DNA from: JAYWGN01 sp043778255
Lineage (GTDB): Bacteria; Bacteroidota; Bacteroidia; Chitinophagales; Chitinophagaceae
Direction of reading: 5' to 3'
DNA length: 41,122 nt
Assembly (NCBI GenBank): GCA_043778255.1
Contig: JAYWGN010000021.1
Location: 1 to 41,122, forward strand
Each line of letters starts with the position of its first letter. Positions within the stretch are counted from its first letter, which is position 1. Shown piece by piece: positions 17,157-25,833 of the stretch. A program made the position numbers and the translations under genes. The notes under the pieces are model-generated. The model was not told where the DNA came from. It did not search any database and was given only the letters and a program-made list of their open reading frames with translations.

Positions 17157-18521
17157 CTATGCCTCAGCAAAAAATTTGTGGAAGTAAGGTATAGTTTCAA
17201 TGCCTTTGTAATAGTTGGCAAGGTCAAATTTTTCGTTAGGGCTGTGTAGGTTATCACTATCTAACCCAAAGCCCATAAATACTATTTTAACCCCCAACTC
17301 TTGCTCAAATAAAGCACATATAGGAATGCTACCGCCACCACGTACAGGTATGGGTTGTTTGCCAAATGTAGTTTCAATAGCCTTTGCAGCACTTTGGTAT
17401 CCTTTACTATCAATTGGAGTCATGTAAGGTTCGCCACCGTGGTGCAATGTAGCTTCTACTTGTATGTAAGGTGGTGCTATTTTTTTAAGATGGTTAATTA
17501 GCAAATCGGTAATAGTTTGGCTTACTTGGTTGGGTACTAAGCGGCAGCTTATTTTGGCGTAAGCCTTACTTGGCAATACCGTTTTGGCACCTTCGCCAGT
17601 ATAGCCGCCCCATATACCATTTAGTTCCAAAGTAGGCCTTATGCCTGTTCTTTCGTTGGTGGTATAGCCTGCTTCGCCCCACTCAATTTGCACCCCAAGG
17701 TCGGTGTTATATTCAGCTTGGTCAAACGGTGCTTTGCCCATAAGTTCCCTTTCGGCAGCTGTGGCAACGGCTACATCATCATAAAAACCAGGTATGGTTA
17801 CATGGTTGTTTTCGTCGTGTAGGCTAGCAATCATTTTGGCCAATATAGTAATTGGGTTAGCCACTGCACCACCATATACACCACTGTGTAGGTCACGGTT
17901 TGGGCCAGTTACGGCTACCTCTATATAGCTTAAGCCACGTACACCTACATCCATACTTGGGCTATCGAGGCTAATCATAGCAGTGTCGCTTATTAGTATT
18001 ACATCGGCTTTAAGTAAGGCGTGGTTTGCTTTTACAAATGTGGCTAAGTTGGGTGAACCAACCTCCTCTTCACCCTCAATTAAAAATTTTATATTAGTTG
18101 TTAAAGTGTTAGTAGCATTCATTATTTCTAATGCTTTTACATGCATATAAAACTGCCCTTTATCATCGCAACTACCACGGGCATATACTTTACCATCTTT
18201 TATAACAGGGTCAAATGGGCCACTGTGCCATAGCTCCAAAGGGTCGGGTGGTTGCACATCGTAATGGCCATATACTAGTACCGTTGGTTTGGTTGGGTCT
18301 ATTATTTTTTCACCATATACTATAGGGTGTCCTACGGTTTCGTATATAGTTACAGTATCGGCACCAGCCTCTGCCAACTTAGCTTTTACGGCATTGGCAC
18401 AAGTAATCATATCTTGTTTATGCTCAGCCCTAGCACTCACACTTGGTATGCGAAGTAGCTCCAATAATTCGTTCAAAAACTTGTCCTTATTTGTTTCTTG
18501 GTAATCTTTCCATTGTTGCAT
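17157..18521 (-). CDS. M20-family metallodipeptidase
   Basis: 454-aa cytoplasmic zinc peptidase of the CNDP/carnosinase-like M20 group, which cleaves dipeptides and short peptides. Metal-binding and catalytic landmarks: LVYGHYDVQPP (His and Asp), RGSCDDKGQF (bridging Asp), EGEEEVGSPN (catalytic Glu and metal Glu), SDTAMIS, and LHSGVYGG in the dimerisation domain. No signal peptide is visible. It has its own -7 box (TACATTTG) 23 nt upstream. The exact peptide substrate is unknown. Confidence 0.93.
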   Translation of the reverse strand: MQQWKDYQETNKDKFLNELLELLRIPSVSARAEHKQDMITCANAVKAKLAEAGADTVTIYETVGHPIVYGEKIIDPTKPTVLVYGHYDVQPPDPLELWHSGPFDPVIKDGKVYARGSCDDKGQFYMHVKALEIMNATNTLTTNIKFLIEGEEEVGSPNLATFVKANHALLKADVILISDTAMISLDSPSMDVGVRGLSYIEVAVTGPNRDLHSGVYGGAVANPITILAKMIASLHDENNHVTIPGFYDDVAVATAAERELMGKAPFDQAEYNTDLGVQIEWGEAGYTTNERTGIRPTLELNGIWGGYTGEGAKTVLPSKAYAKISCRLVPNQVSQTITDLLINHLKKIAPPYIQVEATLHHGGEPYMTPIDSKGYQSAAKAIETTFGKQPIPVRGGGSIPICALFEQELGVKIVFMGFGLDSDNLHSPNEKFDLANYYKGIETIPYFHKFFAEA

Positions 18522-18544
18522 AATGTATATATTTAATTGGTTAA

Positions 18545-18552
18545 CAAATGTA
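18545..18552 (-). promoter_or_regulatory. -7 promoter element of the M20 dipeptidase gene
   Basis: TACATTTG on the minus strand matches TAnnTTTG exactly. It is 23 nt from the ATG at 18521, so this mRNA would have a short leader. Confidence 0.6.
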
Positions 18553-18993
18553 GGTTTTATTGCTTAGGCTAAGCCAGTTACAGGTATAATTATTTTGGGG
18601 CGGTCGCCAGTAGTATTGCTACTGAGCAACAGCACCATGCCCATTGCATAAGTAAGGCTTCGCCTTACGTTATTCCATTAAGCATGGCAGCCATTCGGCA
18701 TTGTACTACTATTAAGCAACGTTTGTAATTGGGGTTTGTTCACATTTTTTTTGTGAGGCTTAATATTGCAGGGTTTACATTTTACGGTAATTGGTATAAG
18801 TATAGTATTACTTGCTACATTAAATACTGTGAAAAGTTAATACTTAAAAGCTACTACAATTGTAGTTTTGAGAGTATGGGTATTCATTTAATTTATAACT
18901 CAGTTTTTCAAAAACATTGAAATCCAAACTTTCTTAATTTCGAAGTATTTAATGAGTCAAAAACAGTAAATTTGTTAAACTTTGCTAAAAAAA
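18553..18993. other. Gene-free gap with hairpin, upstream of the ATPase-nuclease module
   Basis: A hairpin GTAAGGC-TTC-GCCTTAC lies at 18652-18668. Around 18685-18710 the minus strand reads AGTAGTACAATGCCGAATGG, a possible fragment of the dispersed repeat family. The 63-codon frame at 18729-18920 has no gene-like features. Composition turns more AT-rich towards 18990, where a near -7 sequence TAAACTTTG precedes the next gene by 9 nt. Confidence 0.5.
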
Positions 18994-20241
18994 ATGTGTA
19001 AAATTAGAATAAAGAATTTTGGACCTATAAAAGAAGGTTGTAAAACCAATAATGGTTGGATTGATATAAAAGAGGTTACCGTTTTCATAGGCAATCAAGG
19101 TTCAGGGAAAAGCACAGTTGCTAAATTAATTTCTACTTTTACATGGATTGAAAAGGCTCTTGTTAGAGGTGATTATAATAAAAAATGGTTTGAAAGAAAA
19201 AATAAATTGAAAAACCAATACTTAAATTATCACCGACTTGAAAATTACTTCAAAACTAATGAAAATGACAATACAGTCATTGAATACAAAGGTGATGCTT
19301 TTTCTATTGTCTATGAGTTTGGTTCTTTAGTGATTAATGAAGTACACAACAAAGAATATCTACTTCCACAGATTATGTATGTGCCAGCAGAAAGGAATTT
19401 TATTACTTACGTTAAAACACCAAAGGAGTTAAAACTTTCCTCAGAATCATTAAAAGAATTCTTAACAGAATTTGATAATGCAAAAAACGAAATGCGTGGT
19501 ACTGAAAATCTTCCAATAAATGATGTTGCAATTGAATATGATAGACTGAATGATACTTTAAATTTGAAAGGCGAAGGCTACAAAGTTAAACTGACCGATG
19601 CTTCTAGTGGTTTTCAATCACTTGTACCATTATATTTAGTTTCAAATTATTTGGCTAATTCTGTTAAAAGACAAAGTGATACAAATAAAGAGACAATGAG
19701 TAGTGAAGAACTACAAAGGTTTAAAAAAGGGGTTGAAGATATTTGGGACAATAATAGTTTAACTGACGAACAAAAAAGAATTGCCTTGTCTGTACTTTCA
19801 TCTAAATTTAACAAAACTGCTTTCATAAATATTGTAGAAGAACCTGAACAGAACCTATTCCCAACATCGCAATGGCAAATTTTACAAAGCTTATTGAAAT
19901 GTAATACAATGAATAAAGGCAATAAACTTATTATGACTACACACAGTCCATACATAATAAATTATTTGAGTATTGCAATCCAAGCAGAATATTTAGAAAG
20001 TAAAATTAAAAAATCGGATAACAAAGATGCTTTATTTTTTAAACTATATAACCTAATTCCAAAGGAAGCCTTGGTTTCTGCAAGTAATGTAGTTGTTTAT
20101 CAGCTAAACGAAAAAGAAGGTAGCATAACAAAATTAGAAACTATTGACGGCATACCTTCTGATAAAAACTACCTGAACGAAACATTAATGGAAAGTAATT
20201 TACTTTTTGATTCTTTACTTGAAATTGAGCAAGAACTATGA
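18994..20241 (+). CDS. ABC-type AAA ATPase (AAA_15/AAA_21, OLD/PtuA-like), candidate defence protein
   Basis: About 415 aa; I use the ATG at 18994 (MCKIRIKNFGPIKEG), not the TTG at 18982. Counted from the TTG, Walker A is GNQGSGKST at 37-45. An ABC signature-like DASSGFQSLVPLYL follows, then Walker B INIVEEPEQNLFP and the switch His in LIMTTHSPYIINYL. This order is that of RecF/SMC-like ATPases found in OLD, Septu PtuA, PARIS AriA and retron effectors. There is no TOPRIM domain after the ATPase, only about 90 further residues. The gene overlaps the next by 4 bp (ATGA), so they are translationally coupled. Codon use (more ATT, GAA, TTT) looks different from the neighbouring core genes, which suggests transfer. 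The function is inferred. Confidence 0.82.
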   Translation: MCKIRIKNFGPIKEGCKTNNGWIDIKEVTVFIGNQGSGKSTVAKLISTFTWIEKALVRGDYNKKWFERKNKLKNQYLNYHRLENYFKTNENDNTVIEYKGDAFSIVYEFGSLVINEVHNKEYLLPQIMYVPAERNFITYVKTPKELKLSSESLKEFLTEFDNAKNEMRGTENLPINDVAIEYDRLNDTLNLKGEGYKVKLTDASSGFQSLVPLYLVSNYLANSVKRQSDTNKETMSSEELQRFKKGVEDIWDNNSLTDEQKRIALSVLSSKFNKTAFINIVEEPEQNLFPTSQWQILQSLLKCNTMNKGNKLIMTTHSPYIINYLSIAIQAEYLESKIKKSDNKDALFFKLYNLIPKEALVSASNVVVYQLNEKEGSITKLETIDGIPSDKNYLNETLMESNLLFDSLLEIEQEL

Positions 20242-20741
20242 GTGTAATTTTTTTTGAAACAGTCTGCAAAGAATCTTTAAGAACAGAAAAGCAGTTTGGG
20301 ATATGCGATGACCAAAATGGAGCAAAAGCATATACAGATGTAACCGATAGTACAAAATGGATTGCAAAAATTACAAATAACAATGAAATTGACATTTCGT
20401 TTACTGCAATAGACAACTGTATAATATCTTATAAAGAAGGCACACAAGATAAAGAAAGTATTTGTGATGGGATGTTAACTTTTAATCAAAGCTTGTATTT
20501 GGTTGAGTTGAAAAAACAAGGAACAGGAGGTTGGATAACCGATGCAAAAAGACAATTAGAAAATACTATAAGATTGATTTCTGAAAATCACGACCTTTCT
20601 AGTTTTCGATATAAAAAAGTATTTGCCTGTAACAGAAAACACCCAAACTTTACTGTAATTGATAAAACTGAAAAAAAATTATTCTTTAAAAGGACAAAAG
20701 GTTTTAGAATTGATGTACAAGCCGAAATACTAATTAAGTAA
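20238..20741 (+). CDS. Putative PD-(D/E)XK-like nuclease partner of the ATPase
   Basis: 167 aa, no recognised named family. A PD-(D/E)XK pattern is visible: Asp77 (ICDGML), strand LYLVELKKQ with Glu90 and Lys92, and a following helix TDAKRQLENTIRL with Gln106, the arrangement D-x12-E-x-K...Q. That fits a small restriction-like nuclease fold. The N-terminal 70 residues have no identifiable domain. The start overlaps the ATPase stop (ATGA), so the two proteins are likely made in fixed ratio and act together. Role inferred: effector nuclease regulated by the ATPase. An alternative is an immunity or DNA-processing factor without catalysis. Confidence 0.7.
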   Translation: MSVIFFETVCKESLRTEKQFGICDDQNGAKAYTDVTDSTKWIAKITNNNEIDISFTAIDNCIISYKEGTQDKESICDGMLTFNQSLYLVELKKQGTGGWITDAKRQLENTIRLISENHDLSSFRYKKVFACNRKHPNFTVIDKTEKKLFFKRTKGFRIDVQAEILIK

Positions 20742-20837
20742 GAACATAAGCCGAAAATCAATAATAACATTTTGAACTACTTCATATATTTTAATAGGGA
20801 ATTAAATACATAATAACTTTTAACTACACTCTTCACC

Positions 20838-21953
20838 CTACAAATTAATCATTAACGGCATTGCTAACATTAGCAAATCTTCGCTGTCGTTTTGTTCGGT
20901 TGGCTTTATAATACCAGCTTTGTTGGGTGTGCTTAGTTCTACTACCACATCTTCACTATCGGCAGCACTTAGCAATTCAATTAGCAACTTTGCATTAAAA
21001 GCTATGGCCATATCTTCGCCATTGTATTGGCATTTCATGTGTTCGTTACCCTCAAAACTGAAATCAACATCTTGTGCTGCTAATTGTATTTCGGAGCCAG
21101 TAATTGTCATGGCTACTTGGTTGGTACTTTTGTTGCTAAATACACTTATACGCCTAAATGCATTTTGAAAATCAGTTTTATTTACTGTAAGTTTATAAGG
21201 GTTGTCGGCGGGTATTACTACTTTATAATCGGGGAACCGAGCATCAATTAACCTACAGCTTAATTGGCTATTGCCGTGTTGTACAAATAAATGGTTTTTA
21301 TTGTAACTAATAGTTAACTCATCGGCATTCATAGGCAAAAATCCTTTAAGTAAATTCAAAGGTTTTTTGGGTACTATAAAGCTATCCGTTTTGGGGCAAG
21401 TTACATCGGTTCGTAAGTACTTTACTAAGCGGTGTGCATCGGTAGCTACACATTGCAAGCCTGTTTTGCTTAGTTCAAAAAACACACCCGTCATGGCAGG
21501 TCGCAAATCATCGGTACTTGTTGAAAATATGGTTTTGTTAATTGCCGTAACCAAAGCACTGCTTTGCATGGTGAATTTGGTAGCATCGTCTGCTGCAGGC
21601 TCTTTAGGGAAATTGTCGGGGTTTTCGCCCATTACTTTATACTTACCATTATCGCTAGTAATTTCTACTGCAAATGTGGCATCTATATCAAATGTAAGTG
21701 GTTGCTCTGGTATGTTTTTTAGGGTTTCTAATAATATTTTTGCAGGTATGCAAATACGACCGTTCTCGGTAGCTTCTATTTCAAGCTCAACCCGTATTAC
21801 AGTTTCCAAATCGGTAGCTGTAATGGTTAGTATATTTTTATTTATTTCAAACAAAAAATCTTCTAATATTGGCAATACAGTATTGGTATTAATAACGCCA
21901 TTAATTTGTTGTAATTTTTTAAGTAAGGTAGCCGCCGATACTATAATTTTCAT
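20838..21953 (-). CDS. dnaN: DNA polymerase III beta subunit (sliding clamp)
   Basis: Ring-shaped processivity factor that holds the replicase on DNA. 371 aa, standard length, with three clamp domains of about 120 residues each. Recognisable segments are LPILEDFLFEI near the start, DNFPKEP and FSTSTDDLRPAMTGVFFEL in the middle, TDAHRLVKY (typical clamp sequence), and the C-terminal LMLAMPLMINL. dnaA and recF are not adjacent, as is common in Bacteroidota. It is convergent with the ATPase-nuclease module and divergent from recX. No terminator was seen in the 96-bp gap at its 3' side. Confidence 0.97.
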   Translation of the reverse strand: MKIIVSAATLLKKLQQINGVINTNTVLPILEDFLFEINKNILTITATDLETVIRVELEIEATENGRICIPAKILLETLKNIPEQPLTFDIDATFAVEITSDNGKYKVMGENPDNFPKEPAADDATKFTMQSSALVTAINKTIFSTSTDDLRPAMTGVFFELSKTGLQCVATDAHRLVKYLRTDVTCPKTDSFIVPKKPLNLLKGFLPMNADELTISYNKNHLFVQHGNSQLSCRLIDARFPDYKVVIPADNPYKLTVNKTDFQNAFRRISVFSNKSTNQVAMTITGSEIQLAAQDVDFSFEGNEHMKCQYNGEDMAIAFNAKLLIELLSAADSEDVVVELSTPNKAGIIKPTEQNDSEDLLMLAMPLMINL

Positions 21954-22172
21954 ATTTTTTTTTGTTAAAGGTATTTTTTTTTAAAAAAACTTGTATAGCA
22001 TTGCTAACTGTTTTTTTTTGGCAATAATTTATCTGTTAAGCAAATATAAAGGTTCTATTGGTTTTTATTACCTTTAAGCCTATTAGTTTTTGCACATTTT
22101 TTATTTGTAAAAATAAATAATAAAATTGTAAGTACCCACAAAAGCATCTGCCTTGGCATACCTAAATACATA

Positions 22173-22646
22173 ATGGAAATAAAAAAAGAACGACTTACCC
22201 CAATGCAGGCCTTACAAAAGCTACAACAGTACTGTGCCTACCAAGAGCGCTGCCACAGCGAAGCCAAAACAAAATTATATAACTATGGCCTAACTACTAA
22301 CGAAGTTGATAATTGTATAACCGAATTAATAACCGAAAATTACTTGAACGAAGAGCGGTTTGCTATAGCTTATGCAGGTGGAAAATTTAGAATAAAAAAA
22401 TGGGGTAGGGTAAAAATAAAATATGAATTAGCCAAAAAACAAGTAAGCATTTATTGCATAAAAAAAGCTTTGCTACAAATTGATACTGAACAGTACTACA
22501 CTCACTTTGAACAATTATATATAAAACGATTAGATGCCGTACGTAAGGAGAAAAACATATTTGCCAAAAAAAAGAAAATACGGGACTACTTACTACAACA
22601 CGGTTACGAAAGTGAAATGATAAATGAAAGGATAAAAACAATGTAA
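22173..22646 (+). CDS. recX: RecX-family regulator of RecA
   Basis: 157-aa, largely helical protein that binds RecA filaments and modulates recombination. The RecX pattern is clear: ALQKLQQYCAYQERCHSEAKTKLYNYGL, then ITELITENYLNEERFAIAYAGGKFRIKKWG and IKYELAKKQVS, repeated three-helix units. recA is not in the window. It is divergent from dnaN with a 219-bp AT-rich space between. No -7 box at close range was identified; it could share a leader promoter further upstream. Confidence 0.92.
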   Translation: MEIKKERLTPMQALQKLQQYCAYQERCHSEAKTKLYNYGLTTNEVDNCITELITENYLNEERFAIAYAGGKFRIKKWGRVKIKYELAKKQVSIYCIKKALLQIDTEQYYTHFEQLYIKRLDAVRKEKNIFAKKKKIRDYLLQHGYESEMINERIKTM

Positions 22647-22679
22647 AAATTAGTAAGCAATTTGCCTCACAGTTTACCT

Positions 22680-22687
22680 TAACTTTG
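22680..22687 (+). promoter_or_regulatory. -7 promoter element of oxidase subunit III
   Basis: TAACTTTG, with a TTTG 15 nt upstream (22661-22664). It gives a leader of about 35 nt before the ATG at 22726, so subunit III has its own promoter. Confidence 0.5.
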
Positions 22688-22725
22688 CAAACAATATAAA
22701 GCTTTAATCGTTTTACAGTATAATT

Positions 22726-23301
22726 ATGAACAACACTACAGCTACTAGCAAAAAGGTACATCCACATAAGTTTCAAATGTGGATTGCAATGGCCAGTATA
22801 ATAATGGCATTTTCGGGGCTTATAAGTGCCTATTTGGTAAAAATGAATCAAGAAAATTGGAAGAGTTTTAACCTACCCAATATATTTACGATATCTACAT
22901 TTGTAATATTAATTAGTAGTGTTACTATGCATTTGGCACTTAGGGCTTTCAAAAGTAGAGAGATGCCCAACTACCGTATATTTATTACTGTTACTGCTTT
23001 TTTGGGGGTGTTATTTATATACTTACAAATACAAGGATTTTATACTACAAGCCACGGTGGCATTATATTAATAGGTAAAGGTGCTAATGCTTCGGGGTCG
23101 TTTTTGTTAGTTATAGCTGGGTTGCACATACTACATGTGTTGGGCGGTGTTATTACATTATTAGTTCAATTTTTTAGGGCATTTAACAGTAAGGTAAGGA
23201 GTTATAGTGCCACGCCTATTGAAATAACAGCCCAATACTGGCATTTTGTTGATATACTTTGGATAGTGCTTTTTGTATTTTTACTTATTGCAGATAAGTA
23301 A
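22726..23301 (+). CDS. ctaE: Cytochrome c oxidase subunit III
   Basis: 191-aa integral membrane protein with five predicted helices (about residues 18-38, 52-72, 84-103, 124-146, 167-188). Family signatures are FSGLISAYLV in helix 1, SGSFLLVIAGLHILHVLGG and the final QYWHFVDILWIVLFVFLLI. It stabilises subunit I and supports proton uptake. The shorter five-helix form lacks the first two helices of seven-helix subunit III. It is encoded 20 kb from coxB-ctaD, with its own promoter, and could also serve another haem-copper oxidase. An 18-bp palindrome follows the stop. Confidence 0.93.
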   Translation: MNNTTATSKKVHPHKFQMWIAMASIIMAFSGLISAYLVKMNQENWKSFNLPNIFTISTFVILISSVTMHLALRAFKSREMPNYRIFITVTAFLGVLFIYLQIQGFYTTSHGGIILIGKGANASGSFLLVIAGLHILHVLGGVITLLVQFFRAFNSKVRSYSATPIEITAQYWHFVDILWIVLFVFLLIADK

Positions 23302-23307
23302 ATGAAA

Positions 23308-23325
23308 AATTAGTAATTACTAATT
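23308..23325. repeat. 18-bp palindrome after ctaE
   Basis: AATTAGTAATTACTAATT is perfectly self-complementary. It lies 7 bp past the ctaE stop, without a T run. It may mark transcript ends or be chance in AT-rich DNA. Confidence 0.4.
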
Positions 23326-23340
23326 AATGCTACCGCAATA

Positions 23341-23586
23341 CTAATTCAAGTTATTTACAAACTGAAATTGCTTAAGTTGTGGTTGCCTAAGTAGCTGCTC
23401 AACCAAGTGCTTTTTCTTAATAATTTTTAATTTATTAACGTCCACAATTTCGGTACAGGTTACTAAGTGTTGCAAAGTTTCCATACTATACAGCATTGTA
23501 TGAAGGCTATCAACATTAGTTTGTAATGTAGTAGCATAATAATTATTGGTTGGCTTTACATACAACAAATCTCTATTATAATTCAT
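23341..23586 (-). CDS. Hypothetical protein
   Basis: 81 aa, no recognised family. It has no signal peptide; a basic helix occurs in the second half (NKLKIIKKKHLVEQLLRQPQLKQF). It lies 59 bp downstream of the small lipoprotein gene on the same strand and could be cotranscribed. Support is its position in an otherwise empty gap and a sensible amino-acid composition. It may not be real. Confidence 0.45.
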   Translation of the reverse strand: MNYNRDLLYVKPTNNYYATTLQTNVDSLHTMLYSMETLQHLVTCTEIVDVNKLKIIKKKHLVEQLLRQPQLKQFQFVNNLN

Positions 23587-23645
23587 AATATAAAGTTGTA
23601 ACTAATTGTTAATAATTTTTAATTTTGTTTAACCTTGCAGTACAA

Positions 23646-23774
23646 TTATTTCGCATTTGGGCAACCACAGCCTTTTAATTTTGCTTGGCTGCTGTAGTAG
23701 TTTTTATTGCTACCACAACTCAATGTTAATAAGGTTAACAAAACAATTACAATATAAGCATAGCTTTTGTTCAT
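23646..23774 (-). CDS. Small lipoprotein, CGCP-ended
   Basis: A 42-codon gene too short for usual ORF cut-offs. The N-terminus MNKSYAYIVIVLLTLLTLSCGSN is a complete lipoprotein signal with lipobox TLSC (Cys20). The short mature part ends KLKGCGCPNAK. The CGCP end recalls very short Bacteroidota lipoproteins with a Cys-x-Cys motif (from memory). It is divergent from the glycosyltransferase at 23837 with 62 bp between. Metal binding or a thiol role is only a guess. Confidence 0.7.
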   Translation of the reverse strand: MNKSYAYIVIVLLTLLTLSCGSNKNYYSSQAKLKGCGCPNAK

Positions 23775-23805
23775 TATTGGTAAAAATGTTTGTATAAAAT
23801 TAGGC

Positions 23806-23813
23806 TATTTTTG
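23806..23813 (+). promoter_or_regulatory. -7 promoter element of the glycosyltransferase gene
   Basis: TATTTTTG matches TAnnTTTG; a TTTG lies 13 nt upstream (short spacing). The leader to the ATG at 23837 would be about 18 nt. Confidence 0.5.
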
Positions 23814-23836
23814 TTACAAATATAAGTGTACTCACC

Positions 23837-24925
23837 ATGCAGCAAAAGGCCAATAATACAATATTAATTGCCCCGTTAGATTGGGGCTTGGGCCATGCAA
23901 CACGTTGTGTACCAATAATAAAGCTGCTACAACAGCAACAGTGCACAATTATTGTTGCTGCTACTGGTAACCACAAGGCATTATTGCAGCAAGAGTTTGC
24001 CAACCTTACTTATATTGATGTACCCAATTACAATATTACTTATGGTAGCAATACTATTAACAGTATTTTAAAAACTATACCTAATATACTAGCTGTAAAT
24101 AAAGCCATAAAAGCCGAAAATAAATGGGTGCAACAAGTGGTAATTGATTGGGGTATTAGCATCATAATATCCGACAATAGGTATGGTGTATGGCACCCCA
24201 AATGTACCAATGTATTTATAACACATCAACTGCAACCTAAGTCATTTTTATTCGCCTTTGGCGAAAAATTAGTCCGTAACTATTTGTACAGCCATATTAA
24301 CAAGTTCAGCTATTGTTGGGTGTTTGATGCTGCTAACGAACAAAGCCTTGCAGGCAAATTATCGCATCCTGGCTTAATGCCTACAATACCTGTAACGTAC
24401 ATTGGCATACATACAAGGTTAAGCTATAACCCTTTGCCAATACTATATAAAGCTGCTGTAATACTGAGTGGGCCTGAGCCACAGCGAAGCATTTTGGAAC
24501 AAAAAATAATAAAACAATTACAACACTGCACCCATAAAATAATAATGGTACGTGGATTGCCCATTACCAATATGCCATTAGTAAGTAGTAATAATAATAT
24601 TACAATTCATAATTATTTACCATCGGCACTACTTAATACTATAATAAACCAAAGCGAATTTATAATAAGCCGTAGTGGTTACACATCAGTTATGGATTTA
24701 TTGTTGCTTCGCAAAAAATGTATATTTATACCCACACCATCGCAAAGTGAGCAGCAGTATATAGCTACTTACTTACAGCACAAAAATTTCTGTATGGCGT
24801 ACTCACAAAGCAAATTTGATATTAATACTGCTTTGCAAAATGCCGATGCTTTTGCTTATGTTACCTATACACCTAACGCCAACAATGTGCTACAGCAGTG
24901 CATTACAAACCTATTAGTACACTAA
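23837..24925 (+). CDS. GT-B glycosyltransferase, family 28-like
   Basis: 362 aa, cytoplasmic or membrane-peripheral. The N-terminal Rossmann start ILIAPLDWGLGHATRCVPIIKLL carries the GxGHxxR motif of MurG-like GT-B enzymes. The C-terminal half has VILSGPEPQRS and IISRSGYTSVMDLLLLRKKCIFIPTPSQSEQQYIA, the nucleotide-sugar binding pattern of family 28. It likely transfers a sugar to a lipid or envelope acceptor; it is not MurG itself, which lacks this neighbourhood and has other signatures. Its stop overlaps the EamA start (TAATG), so the genes are translationally coupled. Confidence 0.82.
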   Translation: MQQKANNTILIAPLDWGLGHATRCVPIIKLLQQQQCTIIVAATGNHKALLQQEFANLTYIDVPNYNITYGSNTINSILKTIPNILAVNKAIKAENKWVQQVVIDWGISIIISDNRYGVWHPKCTNVFITHQLQPKSFLFAFGEKLVRNYLYSHINKFSYCWVFDAANEQSLAGKLSHPGLMPTIPVTYIGIHTRLSYNPLPILYKAAVILSGPEPQRSILEQKIIKQLQHCTHKIIMVRGLPITNMPLVSSNNNITIHNYLPSALLNTIINQSEFIISRSGYTSVMDLLLLRKKCIFIPTPSQSEQQYIATYLQHKNFCMAYSQSKFDINTALQNADAFAYVTYTPNANNVLQQCITNLLVH

Positions 24926-25833
24926 TGAATACCAGAACCAAAGCCCATATTGCTGTAATTAGTGCCAACCTGTTTTACGGTATTAACTTTAGTATAATGA
25001 AGTATGTAACCGATAAATTAATGCAGCCAATAGCCCTTAATGTTATTCGAGTATTTGGGGCTACTGTACTATTTTGGCTATTAGCCTTAAGTACCAAAAG
25101 TAAGGTGAGTATTGCAAAAAAAGATTATGTACGTTTTGTATTATGTGCCTTAACTGGCGTAGTAATTAACCAAATATTATTTGTAAAAGGCGTAAGCCTT
25201 ACCACCACCATAAGGGCATCGTTACTCATGTTGGTATGCCCTATAGCTGTAGTATTTATAGCAGCGGTATTACTAAAAGAAAAAATTACCAAACAACGTG
25301 TAGTAGGGCTTTTGCTAGGTGTGGCAGGTGCAGCCATACTAGTAAGTATGAAAGAAAATAAAGGCAATGCCTCCAATATATTATTGGGCGATACCTTTAT
25401 AATTATAAATGCATTGAGCTATGCATTTTATTTGGTATGGGTAAAGCCATTAATGGTACAGTACAAAGCTATTACTGTAATATGTTGGGTATTTACCATT
25501 GCACTATTTATAATGTTGCCAATGGGCATACAGCAAGTGCAACATATTGATTGGCGTATATTTTCGGCTATGGATTATGGGGCTATAGTATTTATAATAG
25601 TAGCAGTTACGTTTTGCACATTCCTATTTAACCTATATGGAGTAAAGGTATTAGGCTCTACCATTACTGGTGCATACATATACAGCCAACCCTTATTTGC
25701 CGCATTTATAGCCATTGTATATGCAAGTGATACCCATAATTTGGCACTTAAATTATTGGCAGCATCATTAATATTTGTAGGGGTGTACTTAGTAGGGTTT
25801 AAAAAAGAAGCACCTAAACCGCTAACATTATAA
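24925..25833 (+). CDS. EamA/DMT-family transporter
   Basis: 302-aa inner-membrane permease with ten predicted helices in two EamA repeats. Repeat 1 starts AVISANLFYGINFSIMKYV and contains LLMLVCPIAVVFIAAVLLKEKIT; repeat 2 contains YIYSQPLFAAFIAIVYA. I start at ATG 24925, which overlaps the glycosyltransferase stop by one base, rather than at 24898, because the hydrophobic core begins here. EamA proteins export or import small metabolites; coupling to a glycosyltransferase suggests a cell-envelope intermediate, but that is inference. Confidence 0.88.
   Translation: MNTRTKAHIAVISANLFYGINFSIMKYVTDKLMQPIALNVIRVFGATVLFWLLALSTKSKVSIAKKDYVRFVLCALTGVVINQILFVKGVSLTTTIRASLLMLVCPIAVVFIAAVLLKEKITKQRVVGLLLGVAGAAILVSMKENKGNASNILLGDTFIIINALSYAFYLVWVKPLMVQYKAITVICWVFTIALFIMLPMGIQQVQHIDWRIFSAMDYGAIVFIIVAVTFCTFLFNLYGVKVLGSTITGAYIYSQPLFAAFIAIVYASDTHNLALKLLAASLIFVGVYLVGFKKEAPKPLTL

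Noticed and set aside
18729..18920. 63-aa plus-strand ORF before the ATPase-nuclease module
   Set aside because: Aromatic and Cys-rich composition typical of random AT-rich DNA; no start context, domain or conservation signal visible.
18982..18993. TTG start for the ATPase
   Set aside because: It adds MLKK only and would overlap the near -7 box; the ATG at 18994 fits the family N-terminus (CKIRIKNFGPI).
22387..22851. 154-aa minus-strand ORF over recX and oxidase subunit III
   Set aside because: Antisense shadow of two well-supported genes, with Cys/His/Tyr-rich composition.
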